Virus record (IMG/VR): IMGVR_UViG_3300021373_003163
Span: 1 to 31,374 of that record
From: a virus
Reading direction: 5' to 3' (one strand)
Length of the DNA stretch: 31,374 bases
Made by a program: the position numbers and the translations under genes. Below the pieces are notes generated by a model. That model ran no database searches, was not told the origin of the DNA, and was given only the letters and a program-made list of their open reading frames with translations. This document shows positions 13,054-22,244 of the stretch, piece by piece (position 1 is the first letter of the stretch; each line of letters starts with the position of its first letter).

Positions 13054-13567
13054 CGGCACGCCAGCGGCCCGGCCCGACGCCCTCGGGCGCGCGGATCGCA
13101 AGATACGGGCCGTTTCGTTCGCCCTCGGCGGTCCTTACGCCGTGCGGAAACGCCGACCGATACCACCGATCAGCATCGGCGAGCTCGATCACGACCCACG
13201 GATCCAGATAATCGCCATCTTCGGCCATTGGCGGCAATCTGAGCGCGCGGCGGTCTTGATCAGCAGTCGCGCCGTGAGTTAGCCGGTACAAACCCCACTG
13301 AGGCCCGTCTACCGGCGGCGGCTCGGGATCAATCGTCCGGCGGGCTCTCTTGACGCGATCCTCTCCGGCGATAGCCTCGGCGACAACCTCGCCGGGCTCG
13401 ACCAGCTCGCCGACGACGGCGCGCGCTTTGATCGCGGCCTCTTCAAATGCTCGCCGGTCGCCGCGAATGATCGATCGCATCCGCGCTTTAGCGGCGAGGG
13501 CCTCGGCGCGCCCGTTTCCGAACATCCGCCGAAGTAGAGTCAGCAATGGCGCGGGAATGGAGATCAT
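13046..13567 (-). CDS. Protein of unknown function before the endolysin
   Basis: A 173-residue protein with ATG 13567 preceded by AAGGGA. The N-terminal half is helical and basic (LLRRMFGNGRAEALAAKARM), the middle is acidic, and the C-terminal part (DYLDPWVVIELADADRWYRS) looks globular. It lies between tail fibre and endolysin, so it may be a tail-tip chaperone or lysis accessory. Not recognised. Confidence 0.6.
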   Translation of the reverse strand: MISIPAPLLTLLRRMFGNGRAEALAAKARMRSIIRGDRRAFEEAAIKARAVVGELVEPGEVVAEAIAGEDRVKRARRTIDPEPPPVDGPQWGLYRLTHGATADQDRRALRLPPMAEDGDYLDPWVVIELADADRWYRSAFPHGVRTAEGERNGPYLAIRAPEGVGPGRWRADV

Positions 13568-13598
13568 GATTATCCCTTATATTACACACAGCGGACGA

Positions 13599-14702
13599 CT
13601 ACGCGCCGCGCTCCAGATCATCGGCCCATAGCGCCCACGTATCAAAATCAGCAGTCCGCGCGCTTATGCTGTGTCCAGTCGCCGCAATGACCGGCGCCAG
13701 CTCTGTAGAGGTGCTCGGCATCGCGCTATTGGCCCACGGGATCTCGCCGCCGGTATCTACCCACGCGCCCGAGCTCCTGACGATGAACTGAATCCCGCTC
13801 GCCGTCGCCCTCCAGCCGATAGTCTGCCAATTTGCATCCGCCAGCACGCCGAGATCCACCGTGGTTTCCGTGGATCCATTTCGGACCACGCCGAGCCAGT
13901 TACCGAGCGTTGTTGCACTATTACTGCTCACGCGGACGCCGATCCCGCTATTGCTGTTTACCCCGCTTGGATCGGGCCATGTCTTCGATTTCTCCCAGAC
14001 GCCCGTCCATACGGTTTGTTGATTTAGTGTCGAGCTGCTGATCCGCACCTTGCACGCGAAATAGACGCCCTCGCCGGGCTGACCGTATAGCGGCGTGATC
14101 CCGCTGGCGTTGTCTTCGCCGAGATAGTGAACGCGCCCGCGTGGATTGCTCGCCGACGCGCCCGACGATCCGCCGCCGAGCCGCATGACGCCGGCCTCAC
14201 GCCAGCCGGTGCCGGTGCTGACCGGCTGTAGCGACTGCGTACCTGACGATATCGCAGTGGACGACCAGCCCAGCATCCCCCATTCGCCGTCTTCTGTAGT
14301 CCGCCCGATCCAATCCTCGACAACCCACAGCCGCCCGAATGGGTCAAGGCTGGAGCCGCCGCCGCCGCCGCCGCTGCTGGCGGCCCACGTCACGCCAGCC
14401 GCCGCCGAGCTGCTGGCGGTTAGCACGTAGCCGTCTGAGCCCGGCGAGACGCGGATCCATGCCCGACCCTTGGCGACCAGCAGATCGCCGAGCGTCGGCG
14501 CGCTGAGCGGCACTGTGGGAATCTCCATTGTCTGATCGGCCCGGCTGCTCGGCGTCCGCAGCAATAGCCGCCCGTCCCGAGCTCGGATCGCCAGCGTAGC
14601 CACGCGCGCCAGCCGGCGAGCCAGCCCAGACAGCACCGGCACCGCCAGGCCCTCGGCGGCTGAGCCGCGCGGGCGATCGTCGTCAGTTCTGGGCATAGTC
14701 AT
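13599..14702 (-). CDS. Tail fibre or receptor-binding protein with lectin-like C-terminus
   Basis: A 367-residue virion protein. Residues about 60-120 (APTLGDLLVAKGRAWIRVSP, GSDGYVLTASSSAAAGVTWA) match the collagen-like or fibre-shaft linker common in phage fibres, followed by a run of seven glycines with nearby serines. The C-terminal 200 residues (GVYFACKVRISSSTLNQQTV, DADFDTWALWADDLERGA-like end) look like a concanavalin/LamG-type beta-sandwich used to bind sugars. It starts at 14702, overlapping the end of the upstream tail gene; a second ATG six bases later is possible. It is the last tail gene, as expected for host-range proteins. Confidence 0.7.
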   Translation of the reverse strand: MTMPRTDDDRPRGSAAEGLAVPVLSGLARRLARVATLAIRARDGRLLLRTPSSRADQTMEIPTVPLSAPTLGDLLVAKGRAWIRVSPGSDGYVLTASSSAAAGVTWAASSGGGGGGSSLDPFGRLWVVEDWIGRTTEDGEWGMLGWSSTAISSGTQSLQPVSTGTGWREAGVMRLGGGSSGASASNPRGRVHYLGEDNASGITPLYGQPGEGVYFACKVRISSSTLNQQTVWTGVWEKSKTWPDPSGVNSNSGIGVRVSSNSATTLGNWLGVVRNGSTETTVDLGVLADANWQTIGWRATASGIQFIVRSSGAWVDTGGEIPWANSAMPSTSTELAPVIAATGHSISARTADFDTWALWADDLERGA

Positions 14703-16257
14703 CGCTCGGGCTGGAAGGCGTGATCATCAGTGTGATCTGTGTCCGTCCGCTGATCGGGTCAGCGTGGTATTCGGTGATCATCGCCGCGCGGGCGCTGTAG
14801 CCGTCTGAGGTGCTGACCAGCCGCCCGCGTGCTCGGGCTGTGGTGAGCGTGCCCACGTCGCCCTCGGCGAGCCCGTGAAGCGCCCCGCGGAGCGTCAAGC
14901 GGACAACCTCGGGCGGATAGTGGCACCAATCGGCGAGCAGCCCGGCGAGCATGGTCCGGACCTTGACTTCATTGTCTCTGATCTGGTCGGCGAGGTTGTA
15001 AATGATCTCATCTCGGGCCGGTAGAACCGTGACCGGTAGGATTGACTCAGCGCTATTCGCGGCGCTGTCGATTTGTACGCGATTGTATGAGAATTTACAC
15101 GCTGGATCGTACCAATGAACGTCTACATACCCGTCGATCATGTCGTCCGTAATCGTAAACGAGGGTAGATCGTAGCTCGCTAAACTCTGAGCAGCCCACG
15201 CCGCGATCTGCCCTTGTCTGGTACACAGCCCGATCCCTGATTCGCTGAGCAGCGACGACAACCAGACCAGCCCATCCGGCACGGGATCGTCTATTGCAAA
15301 CCGCCAGTCATACGCGCCCGTCTCCGGCGTCAATATCTCGCGCTTGACGGATCGGATTCGCTCTAAATCGATCCATCCCTGATCTATCGCAAATCCAGAT
15401 TGCACCGGGTAAACGTCATATACTCCATTTGAGCCTGTGCCCGTCGAGCAGAGCAATTGCAGCGCGATGATCAGCGGATGATCATCAAAATATACCGAGC
15501 TGATCGCAGTGTTGCCGCTGGCGGCGTTTTTGCTGCTGGTCGTCCCGAGCTGGGCTGTGGTGCTTACGCCGGTCAAGGTGTTGCCCGACTTACCGGTGAA
15601 CGTCAGATAGATCACGGCGCCGTCGTTATCCTCGATTCTGAGCGCGCCCGTGCCGCCGATCGTCTCAAATCCCGCCGCGTTGGTGAGGGTTAGTGAGGTG
15701 CTGGAGCCGTTGATCCAGCTGCTCGCCGTCGTGGTTTCCGTCCCGGCGAGGTCGTGGAATAGGCGAGTCTGAGGCAATCCCGAGCCGTCAAGAGAGGCAT
15801 AAGGGCGGCTTCGGAGAGCATAAAGCAGGTCGTACACTTCCAGTGTAAGCACGCGCGGCCCGGTGCTGGTCACAGCCGACAGCACGCCGAGGCCGAATCG
15901 GAGATAGCCGCCGATGTCAGCAGCGCCCGCCGATACCAGCACCTCCACAAGCGCGCCGCGCCGGAGCCTGGCGGCGATGTCCTGAGCGCGCCCAGCATCC
16001 ATCACAGCGGGCAGCACGACCACAACCGACCACGCGCCCGCTCCCCGCTCCCAAGACCTCGGCGATAGCGTCGTGCCGGTGCCGGTCAGGCTGGCGGCGT
16101 CAAGTGTCAAGTCGGGCCCGAGCGCGGGATCGCTGGCGGCGAGGATACTACCGGCGCTGATCCCGGCGCCGCTGAGCTGGCGACCGATTCGCAGGGCAAC
16201 GGACATGCCGATCCGGCTGCTCTCTTGCGCGGCGATTCGCGCGGCGGGCCATGTCAT
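14683..16257 (-). CDS. Tail tip or baseplate-hub-like structural protein
   Basis: A 524-residue protein whose start overlaps the upstream stop (ATGA). The N-terminal region (RIGRQLSGAGISAGSILAAS) is followed by beta-rich segments and by VRLTLRGALHGLAEGDVGTL and YHADPISGRTQITLMI near the end. This pattern is seen in siphophage tail-tip proteins that follow the distal tail gene. No enzyme motif is seen. It may join the tail tube end to the fibre. Confidence 0.6.
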   Translation of the reverse strand: MTWPAARIAAQESSRIGMSVALRIGRQLSGAGISAGSILAASDPALGPDLTLDAASLTGTGTTLSPRSWERGAGAWSVVVVLPAVMDAGRAQDIAARLRRGALVEVLVSAGAADIGGYLRFGLGVLSAVTSTGPRVLTLEVYDLLYALRSRPYASLDGSGLPQTRLFHDLAGTETTTASSWINGSSTSLTLTNAAGFETIGGTGALRIEDNDGAVIYLTFTGKSGNTLTGVSTTAQLGTTSSKNAASGNTAISSVYFDDHPLIIALQLLCSTGTGSNGVYDVYPVQSGFAIDQGWIDLERIRSVKREILTPETGAYDWRFAIDDPVPDGLVWLSSLLSESGIGLCTRQGQIAAWAAQSLASYDLPSFTITDDMIDGYVDVHWYDPACKFSYNRVQIDSAANSAESILPVTVLPARDEIIYNLADQIRDNEVKVRTMLAGLLADWCHYPPEVVRLTLRGALHGLAEGDVGTLTTARARGRLVSTSDGYSARAAMITEYHADPISGRTQITLMITPSSPSDDYAQN

Positions 16258-17096
16258 TTAATCCACCGTGACCAGCTCGGAATATCCACACGGCTGACAA
16301 CGCCTTCAGGAGCCGGATCAAAGTCCGGCGGCGGGCGATAGTTTACGGTCTGATCAAGCGTGATCTGACCCGGTGATCTGGGCTGATCCTGTGTCGATAC
16401 CTGCTCAGCGACGGCATAAAGCGCCCGATAGGCGGCGGGATACTCCAGCCCGATCAGGTTGAGTCTGTACTCAAGCCGGCGGTTATTTTGAGTCAGGATC
16501 GGGCGCCCGTCGCTGTGCTCGCCTGAGCCGAAGAGCACCGGGTAAAAATCCCGAGCCACGACCAGCGCGCCCGCGCCGAAGCTGAAATCCGAGCCGTCGC
16601 CGATGGTCACGATCGCGCCGGATCGGCTGGTGAACGTGTCGTGATGGATTCTGAGATCCGGGTTTCCGTCGGCGATCCTAACTTCATCGCCGCTGGACAG
16701 ATCGCCCGAGCTTGACCACGATCCAAACACCGATCCGCCCGCTTGCACAGTGAGCGCCGTGTCGCCGTGGCTGATCGGCGAGGTCGTAAAAAAACCAGCG
16801 GCGAGGGCGTGATCGTGGGCGAATCCAAAAACACCGCCCGCTTGAACGTGGCTTTGTAGACTCAGCAGCCGGCGAATAATCGGCGCGTGCGTGGCGCTGT
16901 TTGGATCCAGCCCCTTGCACTCAATCATGACCTCGGTATAGCCGCCGAGGTCGGTTCTGTGTGGCGTGCCGCCAATCGGCGAGACATCCTGAGCAACCCG
17001 GATCGGCTGTGGATCCAGGTCTGTTACCCATGGCAGATCGATCCGCTGAAGCGAAGTTGCCCCGCGTGGCTGCCAATAGATCGCCGGGTTTCCCAT
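16254..17096 (-). CDS. Distal tail or tail-tip structural protein
   Basis: A 280-residue protein. It lies directly after the tape measure gene, sharing TAATG with its stop. It is beta-rich, with segments such as YTEVMIECKGLDPNSATHAP and PVLFGSGEHSDGRPILTQNN. The position matches the distal tail protein of siphophages, but I do not recognise a specific family. The stop overlaps the next start. Confidence 0.55.
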   Translation of the reverse strand: MGNPAIYWQPRGATSLQRIDLPWVTDLDPQPIRVAQDVSPIGGTPHRTDLGGYTEVMIECKGLDPNSATHAPIIRRLLSLQSHVQAGGVFGFAHDHALAAGFFTTSPISHGDTALTVQAGGSVFGSWSSSGDLSSGDEVRIADGNPDLRIHHDTFTSRSGAIVTIGDGSDFSFGAGALVVARDFYPVLFGSGEHSDGRPILTQNNRRLEYRLNLIGLEYPAAYRALYAVAEQVSTQDQPRSPGQITLDQTVNYRPPPDFDPAPEGVVSRVDIPSWSRWIK

Positions 17097-18721
17097 TATG
17101 CGCGCTCTCTCAGGCCGCCCGGCCCGGTTGCAAGGTCTATTTGCTGAGCCGTGCCGAAGATGCCCGGCTGTCTGAGCTCTACGGACATTCTACCGCGCCG
17201 AGGGTTGCGCCCGGCGAGGGCCGCCGCCAGCGCGGGCGTGGCGTTTGTCGTGGTCAGGCTCGGCGTGGATGCTGCTCTAAACGCGCTCGCCGCGCTCTGC
17301 ATCTCTTCGCGTTGCTCCATTTCGGCCTGATGCGCGGCGAGGATCGCGGCCTCTTGTGACGCGCTGAATTCCTTACCGGTGTCTTTGGTGCCGCGATTCG
17401 GGAATATCATCGCGAATAGCTCTGATACCAGCCCGCCGATAGCCTCGGCGAGCGCGCGAGGGAGGTTCAAGGCAAGCGCCAGCGCAAAGTCAACAACCAA
17501 CGGCCCGAGGATATCCGGCAATCGCTCCAGACCGGCTAAAATCGCATCCGCCAGGCCGCCGAACATTGCCTCAAGCTGCTCATCTGATTTGCCGCCGAGC
17601 GAAGCCAGCCCGCCGAGGCCGCCCGCAATCGCCCCGCCGACACCGGGAATCATGCCCAGCAGCGCCAGCGGATCGCCGCCGGTCGCCAGGACATCGCCGA
17701 CGCCCTGTGTGATTTCTACGGCGCGGATCTGGCGCGCCGCGCGCTCGCCGGCCCGCTCGATTTCGTCGCCGAGGGCTGACCAGTTCACTTCCTCGAGCTG
17801 AGCGACCAGCCCGGCGCCGAGGGACGTTAGCTCTTCCTCCATCACTTTGAAGCGCTGGATCGCCATCGCCGCCTCTTGCTCGGCGAGCTGCTTAGCGAGG
17901 GCGGCGGCTTGCGCCTCTTCGGCTTCCTTTGCTGCGGCGGCGCGCATCTTTGAAGCCTCGGCGGCGTCTTGCTCGGCAAGCGCCTGTTGTCGGGCGCCTT
18001 CAATCGCGTCTTTTACGGCCTCTTTACCTCGGATTAGCTCAGTATTGCGATCCTTGATCGCCTGATTGTGCTTGCGGATTGCGTCGGCGGATTCGCCCTC
18101 TACGCCGATCAGCCGGATCTGACGCTCGGTCATTTCATCGATCCGCCGATTGAAGTCGGCGATCTTGATATCGGCCTCGGTAAACTCGCCGTTCATCACG
18201 CTGAGCTCGTCTGTGATCCGCTTGTTTACCGCGTCCAATTCATCGCCGATCTGAGCGGCGGTATTGAGCTGCTTACCGTGCTCCTCAAGCTTTCGATCCA
18301 GCTCGTCTAATTCTTCTCCGAGCTCTCTTGTTACTTTTGTGATCTTTACAAAAGCAAGCGCCAGCGCCAGCGCGGCAATACCCATCGGGCCCATTGCTGC
18401 CGGTAGCGCCTTTAAAGCTGCTGCAAGCTTAGGAACGGCGACTTTTAAAGTGACAAACGTCATGACCATCGATCCGATTTCAGGATTGACAGTGCTAATC
18501 GCCCGAGCGAGCCCACTAACGCCGCCGCTCAGCCCCTTGACACTACCGCCAGCAGAGCTGGCACTTTCTCCGGCGCCGTCTGTACCCTCGGCGAGCCCGT
18601 CCATTTCGGCGCGTGTTTCCTCCAGCTCTTCGCGCAAGCCGGCGACGATCTCAGACAACGCCGTGACGGCGGCTTGACCGTCGCCCGTTTCGATCTCGAT
18701 CACTTCCTGGATTGGATCCAT
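17096..18721 (-). CDS. Tape measure protein
   Basis: A 541-residue protein that would set tail length and help DNA pass into the cell. Residues about 15-50 are a coiled coil, followed by Gly/Ser-rich linkers (GAGESASSAGGSVKGLSGGV). Next come hydrophobic segments (MGPMGIAALALALAF), a long charged coiled coil at about 130-310 (AEASKMRAAAAKEAEEAQAA), and a second hydrophobic block (LGMIPGVGGAIAGGLGGLAS). It lies after the two tail chaperone frames, as usual. It is short for the family, implying a tail of modest length. Confidence 0.85.
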   Translation of the reverse strand: MDPIQEVIEIETGDGQAAVTALSEIVAGLREELEETRAEMDGLAEGTDGAGESASSAGGSVKGLSGGVSGLARAISTVNPEIGSMVMTFVTLKVAVPKLAAALKALPAAMGPMGIAALALALAFVKITKVTRELGEELDELDRKLEEHGKQLNTAAQIGDELDAVNKRITDELSVMNGEFTEADIKIADFNRRIDEMTERQIRLIGVEGESADAIRKHNQAIKDRNTELIRGKEAVKDAIEGARQQALAEQDAAEASKMRAAAAKEAEEAQAAALAKQLAEQEAAMAIQRFKVMEEELTSLGAGLVAQLEEVNWSALGDEIERAGERAARQIRAVEITQGVGDVLATGGDPLALLGMIPGVGGAIAGGLGGLASLGGKSDEQLEAMFGGLADAILAGLERLPDILGPLVVDFALALALNLPRALAEAIGGLVSELFAMIFPNRGTKDTGKEFSASQEAAILAAHQAEMEQREEMQSAASAFRAASTPSLTTTNATPALAAALAGRNPRRGRMSVELRQPGIFGTAQQIDLATGPGGLRERA

Positions 18722-18722
18722 G

Positions 18723-18977
18723 TCACACCGCCCGCGCTTGTCTGGTAATCGTGATCGGCGGGGTCAATCCCTTGCCGCCGGTCTGAGCTTTCCACTGCTC
18801 GATCAGCTCTTCCTCAGCATCCATAGACTCTGCCAGGCCCGCGAAATAGCAAACCGAATCCACGGCGAGGGCTTCAAACCGGTCAGCAGACAGGGATAGG
18901 AGCTGGCTCGGGCGCGATCCGTATGCCCGGCCCATCCGATCCAGCAGCGCCGCCCGATTCGAGTTGTCCTGGAAATC
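18723..18977 (-). CDS. Tail assembly chaperone, frameshift-extension frame
   Basis: From about 18977 to the stop at 18723 this frame encodes about 84 good residues (DFQDNSNRAALLDRMGRAYG, SRPSQLLSLSADRFEALAVD). These resemble the second frame of phage tail-chaperone pairs. The frame stays open upstream to 19205, but that part reads like antisense shadow. Relative to the gene ending at 18883 it is +1, equal to -2. It is either reached by ribosomal frameshifting or starts independently at ATG 18935. It ends one base before the tape measure start. Confidence 0.7.
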   Translation of the reverse strand, partial: DFQDNSNRAALLDRMGRAYGSRPSQLLSLSADRFEALAVDSVCYFAGLAESMDAEEELIEQWKAQTGGKGLTPPITITRQARAV

Positions 18978-19509
18978 GCGCCACGCGCTCGAGCGCCTCC
19001 CCGATTCGCGCGGCGGCGGCGAGGTAGGCGCCTTGCAGGGTGTTGCGGTCCATGATGCCGACCCAAATCCGCCGAGGCTCGGCGCCGTCGTATCCGCTCG
19101 GCGACTGCTCGCCGATGTCGTGCACCAGCCGGCACGGCGAGGGCTCGCCGTCTTCAATGGCGATGGAGCGAACCGAACGGATCGCGATCCGCTGTAGCCG
19201 AGCAATGATGTCGGCGGCCTCTTCTGTGGTTGTCTCTTCGGCGCGGCGCCCCTTGCTATCGCGGGCCCTCACGGCCTCCAGAGCCTCGGCAAGCGCCGGA
19301 TTACCAGCAGCACCGGGCCGGGAGCGTAGAAGGCGCTGAGCGGACGACAGGAGCATGTCGAGCACCTCCGGCACCTCAAGCGCCGCCGATGGATCGAGCA
19401 CCTCCAGCCCCCACGATACCTCGCGCCCCTTGATCCGCTGGCGGATCGTGGTCTGTGTCGCGGCGGCGAGCAGCTCGCCGAGCGGGTCTGTGTGCGTGGT
19501 GGTGCTCAT
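18883..19509 (-). CDS. Tail assembly chaperone, first frame
   Basis: A 208-residue protein starting at 19509, sharing TAATG with the tail tube gene. Its first 178 residues are well-formed and helical (SAALEVPEVLDMLLSSAQRL, TEEAADIIARLQRIAIRSVR, RIGEALERVARF). The last 30 are Gly/Pro-rich and look like a non-coding tail. That fits termination of the short product G, with a fraction of ribosomes shifting at about 18976-18978 to give a G-T-like fusion of about 262 residues. The gene order tail tube, chaperones, tape measure is the normal one. Confidence 0.75.
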   Translation of the reverse strand: MSTTTHTDPLGELLAAATQTTIRQRIKGREVSWGLEVLDPSAALEVPEVLDMLLSSAQRLLRSRPGAAGNPALAEALEAVRARDSKGRRAEETTTEEAADIIARLQRIAIRSVRSIAIEDGEPSPCRLVHDIGEQSPSGYDGAEPRRIWVGIMDRNTLQGAYLAAAARIGEALERVARFPGQLESGGAAGSDGPGIRIAPEPAPIPVC

Positions 19510-20492
19510 TAGTTCGCCGTGCCGCTGCTGGAATCGTTGACGATCTGGATCGTCAGGGCGTTGTCTGAGCCGTCAGGGTAGCCACTCCATACGACATTCT
19601 CGGCGATGCCGTCGCCGCTGCTGATCCCCTGTGGCGGATAGGCGGTGATCCGAGCGTTTCGCAGTGTGACGGTCCCGGCGAGGTTGCCCGCTCCGCTGAG
19701 CGCAAGCGTGAGATCCTGACCTGACACGTCATTCTTGCGGTGATTGTTATACAGCGTGTCGCCGTCTTCAATCCGAGCGACGGTCATTGTAGGCGGCGAC
19801 ATGGACGACCGGATCGCGGCGACGACATCGCGCGATCCAACCTTGCGCACGGGTGAGAATCCGTTTTCAACCTCAAGCGTAAGCTGACGGTTGACAACAT
19901 AGGTTGCAGAATTCCAGCCCAGATCGCTGGCGTCGTCTTCGGCGATAATGTTTGTCGCCAGGGCGCCGAATGATCCAAACGTCGCCGTCCCGGCGCTGGC
20001 GCGGTCGGCGGATGCTTTGAACGCGACTACGTCGATCTCGATCGTCGCTTCGCGGCCTTGCTGGAGCACGACGCGAAACGCCGGGAAATAGCAGCCGGTG
20101 AAGACCTCAGACACGCCGCTATCACCTCGGATCAGTTCGATCGTGTGGTGATGGATCGTTGTGCCGCGATTGTACTTGTGCGTGTATGGGCCCGATCCAG
20201 TGGTGACGACCGCCGCCGCTCCCATGCATCCGAGCAGCCACAGCCCGAGGCCGTCGTAAGTCATGGGCAAGGTGATCTTGCCGGTGACGGTGTTGTTCTG
20301 CCGGATCACGTCTGACGGATCGGGCCCGGTGCCGACGCCAGGCCGGAGCGTCTCGATATTGCGATAGTCGTACTGCTCGACAAACCCGCTGACGGACATC
20401 GGGATCGCCCAGTTGGTACGGCTCACCGGCGTGCCGGCGGTAGTCTCGGCGCCGATGCCAACGGCGGTAACGAGCGGTGATCTGAGAGGCAT
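19509..20492 (-). CDS. Major tail tube protein
   Basis: A 327-residue protein placed before the tail chaperones and tape measure. The sequence is beta-rich with features common in siphophage tube proteins: VTAVGIGAETTAGTPVSRTN near the start, NTVTGKITLPMTYDGLGLWL, and GSGPYTHKYNRGTTIHHHTI. The C-terminal section (GQDLTLALSGAGNLAGTVTL) may be an added surface domain. Its stop overlaps the next start as TAATG. Confidence 0.85.
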   Translation of the reverse strand: MPLRSPLVTAVGIGAETTAGTPVSRTNWAIPMSVSGFVEQYDYRNIETLRPGVGTGPDPSDVIRQNNTVTGKITLPMTYDGLGLWLLGCMGAAAVVTTGSGPYTHKYNRGTTIHHHTIELIRGDSGVSEVFTGCYFPAFRVVLQQGREATIEIDVVAFKASADRASAGTATFGSFGALATNIIAEDDASDLGWNSATYVVNRQLTLEVENGFSPVRKVGSRDVVAAIRSSMSPPTMTVARIEDGDTLYNNHRKNDVSGQDLTLALSGAGNLAGTVTLRNARITAYPPQGISSGDGIAENVVWSGYPDGSDNALTIQIVNDSSSGTAN

Positions 20493-20495
20493 GGA

Positions 20496-21308
20496 TCAAG
20501 TCTCCAGTGTGGTTTTTATTTTGACAATGATTCGTTGATCGTAGACTTTGCGCGGCTCGTTTGAACCATCCACCGGATCGTCAGGGTTGCTGATCCCGAC
20601 CTTGCACCATTGCGTATAGTCGGTCGCCGTCGTGCCGCCCTTTAGAATGGAGCGGACAAACCGCCCGCTTAGATCGTACCGCGTGTAATTCGTGTTCCAT
20701 AGCGAGGTAGCCACGGTCCCGGTTTCACCGCTGACCTCAACCCAGCTCGGTTCGTCATACGCCGCCGAGCCGTTGATCTCCGTGCTGGCGCCGTCCAGCA
20801 GATGAGCGATCGAGATCACGATCTCGTTTTCATCATCCGCCGATTTCTGTTGAATCATTCGCGGCTGACTATCGCCAGGTAGGGCGGGCGGAATGACCAG
20901 CGCCCCGCGAATCCGGCCCGGCCAGCACCTCGCCGGGAGCGCGCTTGAGGGCGTGAAGGGCGTAGCGGGATCGCCTGCAACCGTGTCGGCGGTGTCGAAA
21001 TAGATCCACAAGAGATGGATCCGAGGTTTGCTTGATCCCCTGTCTAGTCCGGCGTTGTCGATGTCGATCTGTGCCGTCTTGCCCGCATAGTTCCAAGAGC
21101 CGCGCGCGTGGGCGATCTCAGTCATGCCGTCGCTTTGCGTCACGATGATGTCGAATCCATCGGTCTGAACATTCGCCCAGAATTCCGCGTGCTGTGCCGC
21201 CAGCTCAAGCGACACGTCATACGAGCCCGGCGAGCCGCCGGCGGAATCGATCACGCTGATTGCCATCCGCCGCCGCCACGTTGTAGAGCCGTCGCTATAC
21301 CAGGCCAT
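20496..21308 (-). CDS. Virion protein with a DUF2341-like pattern
   Basis: A 270-residue protein. It begins WYSDGSTTWRRRMAISVID, followed by HAEFWANVQTDGFDIIVTQS and DGMTEIAHARGSWN. This order of a paired tryptophan start, then FW and DI(I/R)hT, resembles the DUF2341 domain of beta-sandwich surface proteins. It lies between the tail terminator and the tail tube genes with 2-3 base gaps, so it is probably part of the tail or neck. Such proteins may decorate the virion or bind glycans; that is inferred. Confidence 0.55.
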   Translation of the reverse strand: MAWYSDGSTTWRRRMAISVIDSAGGSPGSYDVSLELAAQHAEFWANVQTDGFDIIVTQSDGMTEIAHARGSWNYAGKTAQIDIDNAGLDRGSSKPRIHLLWIYFDTADTVAGDPATPFTPSSALPARCWPGRIRGALVIPPALPGDSQPRMIQQKSADDENEIVISIAHLLDGASTEINGSAAYDEPSWVEVSGETGTVATSLWNTNYTRYDLSGRFVRSILKGGTTATDYTQWCKVGISNPDDPVDGSNEPRKVYDQRIIVKIKTTLET

Positions 21309-21310
21309 GA

Positions 21311-21796
21311 TCAGCCCTCCAGAATCGCGGTGATATTGATGTGTCCGAAGACGATCCCGCCGCTCGGGTGATTGGCCTCGGCGCCGTCAAGGCTGGTCAG
21401 CTCCAGCGCGACGGATTGAGCAAGCCGGGTAGATCCGGTGTCGAGCCGGTGATTCTCCAGAATCGCGCGGGCGATGTCGTCGCCGAGGTCGGCGGCGGCG
21501 TTAAGCCGCCCCGCGCGCGTGTCGCCGTCGGCATCGGTCGGCTTGACATACCCCGCCACGCCGACGCGAAGCCGCTTCCTATAGCCTCTCAGGCTCGCCG
21601 GGCCGCTGTGCTCGTATCGGCATCGGTCGGTCCATATATAGACGCTCGGGACCACCTCGGGCCCGTCGCGCGGCGGCATGCTGACCTTGACCGCGCCCGC
21701 CGCGCTGAGGTCGTACACATACGGCGCTGAGCCGTCCACGCTGGGCAATAGCGTGTCGCGCAAGAATTCCAGAATCGCCCGCGTAGATGTCGCCAT
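21311..21796 (-). CDS. Tail terminator or completion protein
   Basis: A 161-residue protein located after the HK97 gp10-like gene and before the tail genes. The fold pattern (TRAILEFLRDTLLPSVDGSA, RVGVAGYVKPTDADGDTRAG, GDDIARAILENHRL) is as in tail terminator proteins, with a central polar strand region and a helix. The assignment rests mainly on order. Confidence 0.6.
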   Translation of the reverse strand: MATSTRAILEFLRDTLLPSVDGSAPYVYDLSAAGAVKVSMPPRDGPEVVPSVYIWTDRCRYEHSGPASLRGYRKRLRVGVAGYVKPTDADGDTRAGRLNAAADLGDDIARAILENHRLDTGSTRLAQSVALELTSLDGAEANHPSGGIVFGHINITAILEG

Positions 21797-21797
21797 G

Positions 21798-22244
21798 TCA
21801 GCGGCCCTCTTTCATGAGCGCGACGAATTCGTCATGCAGAGCGCCGGGCAGCTCGGCGGCGCCGGCCTCCATCGCGGGCCGAAGATAGGGCCGGGCCGGG
21901 ATCGTGACCTGGCGAACCCTTGCCCATCCGTACCGCCCGAGGAAGTGGAGATATCCATCTCCGGCGGCCTGGATTGTGCCGCCGTGCTCATGAATCGCGG
22001 CATACCTGACCGTCGGCGATCCGGCGGTCGCCTCAATTCCGGCGCCGCTGGAGCCGCTGATCGTCACAACCTCCAGCGTCTCGAGCAGGTCGCCGGAGCG
22101 TTGTTGTAGGACGCGCCCGCTGAGGTTTTCGGTCGCCTCATCGCGGACGCGATCCGCTGCTCGCTCCACAGCCGGATGAAGCAGGCCCGGCATATTGCTG
22201 GCGAGCCGCTCCAGCACGGCGACATATTCGGCGAGGCCGCTCAT
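21798..22244 (-). CDS. HK97 gp10-like head-tail completion protein
   Basis: A 148-residue protein with typical gp10-family features: AVERAADRVRDEATENLSGR, the central RYAAIHEHGGTIQA and the end IPARPYLRPAMEAGAAEL. The family closes the head-tail joint. The start overlaps the upstream stop by four bases (ATGA). Confidence 0.85.
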   Translation of the reverse strand: MSGLAEYVAVLERLASNMPGLLHPAVERAADRVRDEATENLSGRVLQQRSGDLLETLEVVTISGSSGAGIEATAGSPTVRYAAIHEHGGTIQAAGDGYLHFLGRYGWARVRQVTIPARPYLRPAMEAGAAELPGALHDEFVALMKEGR

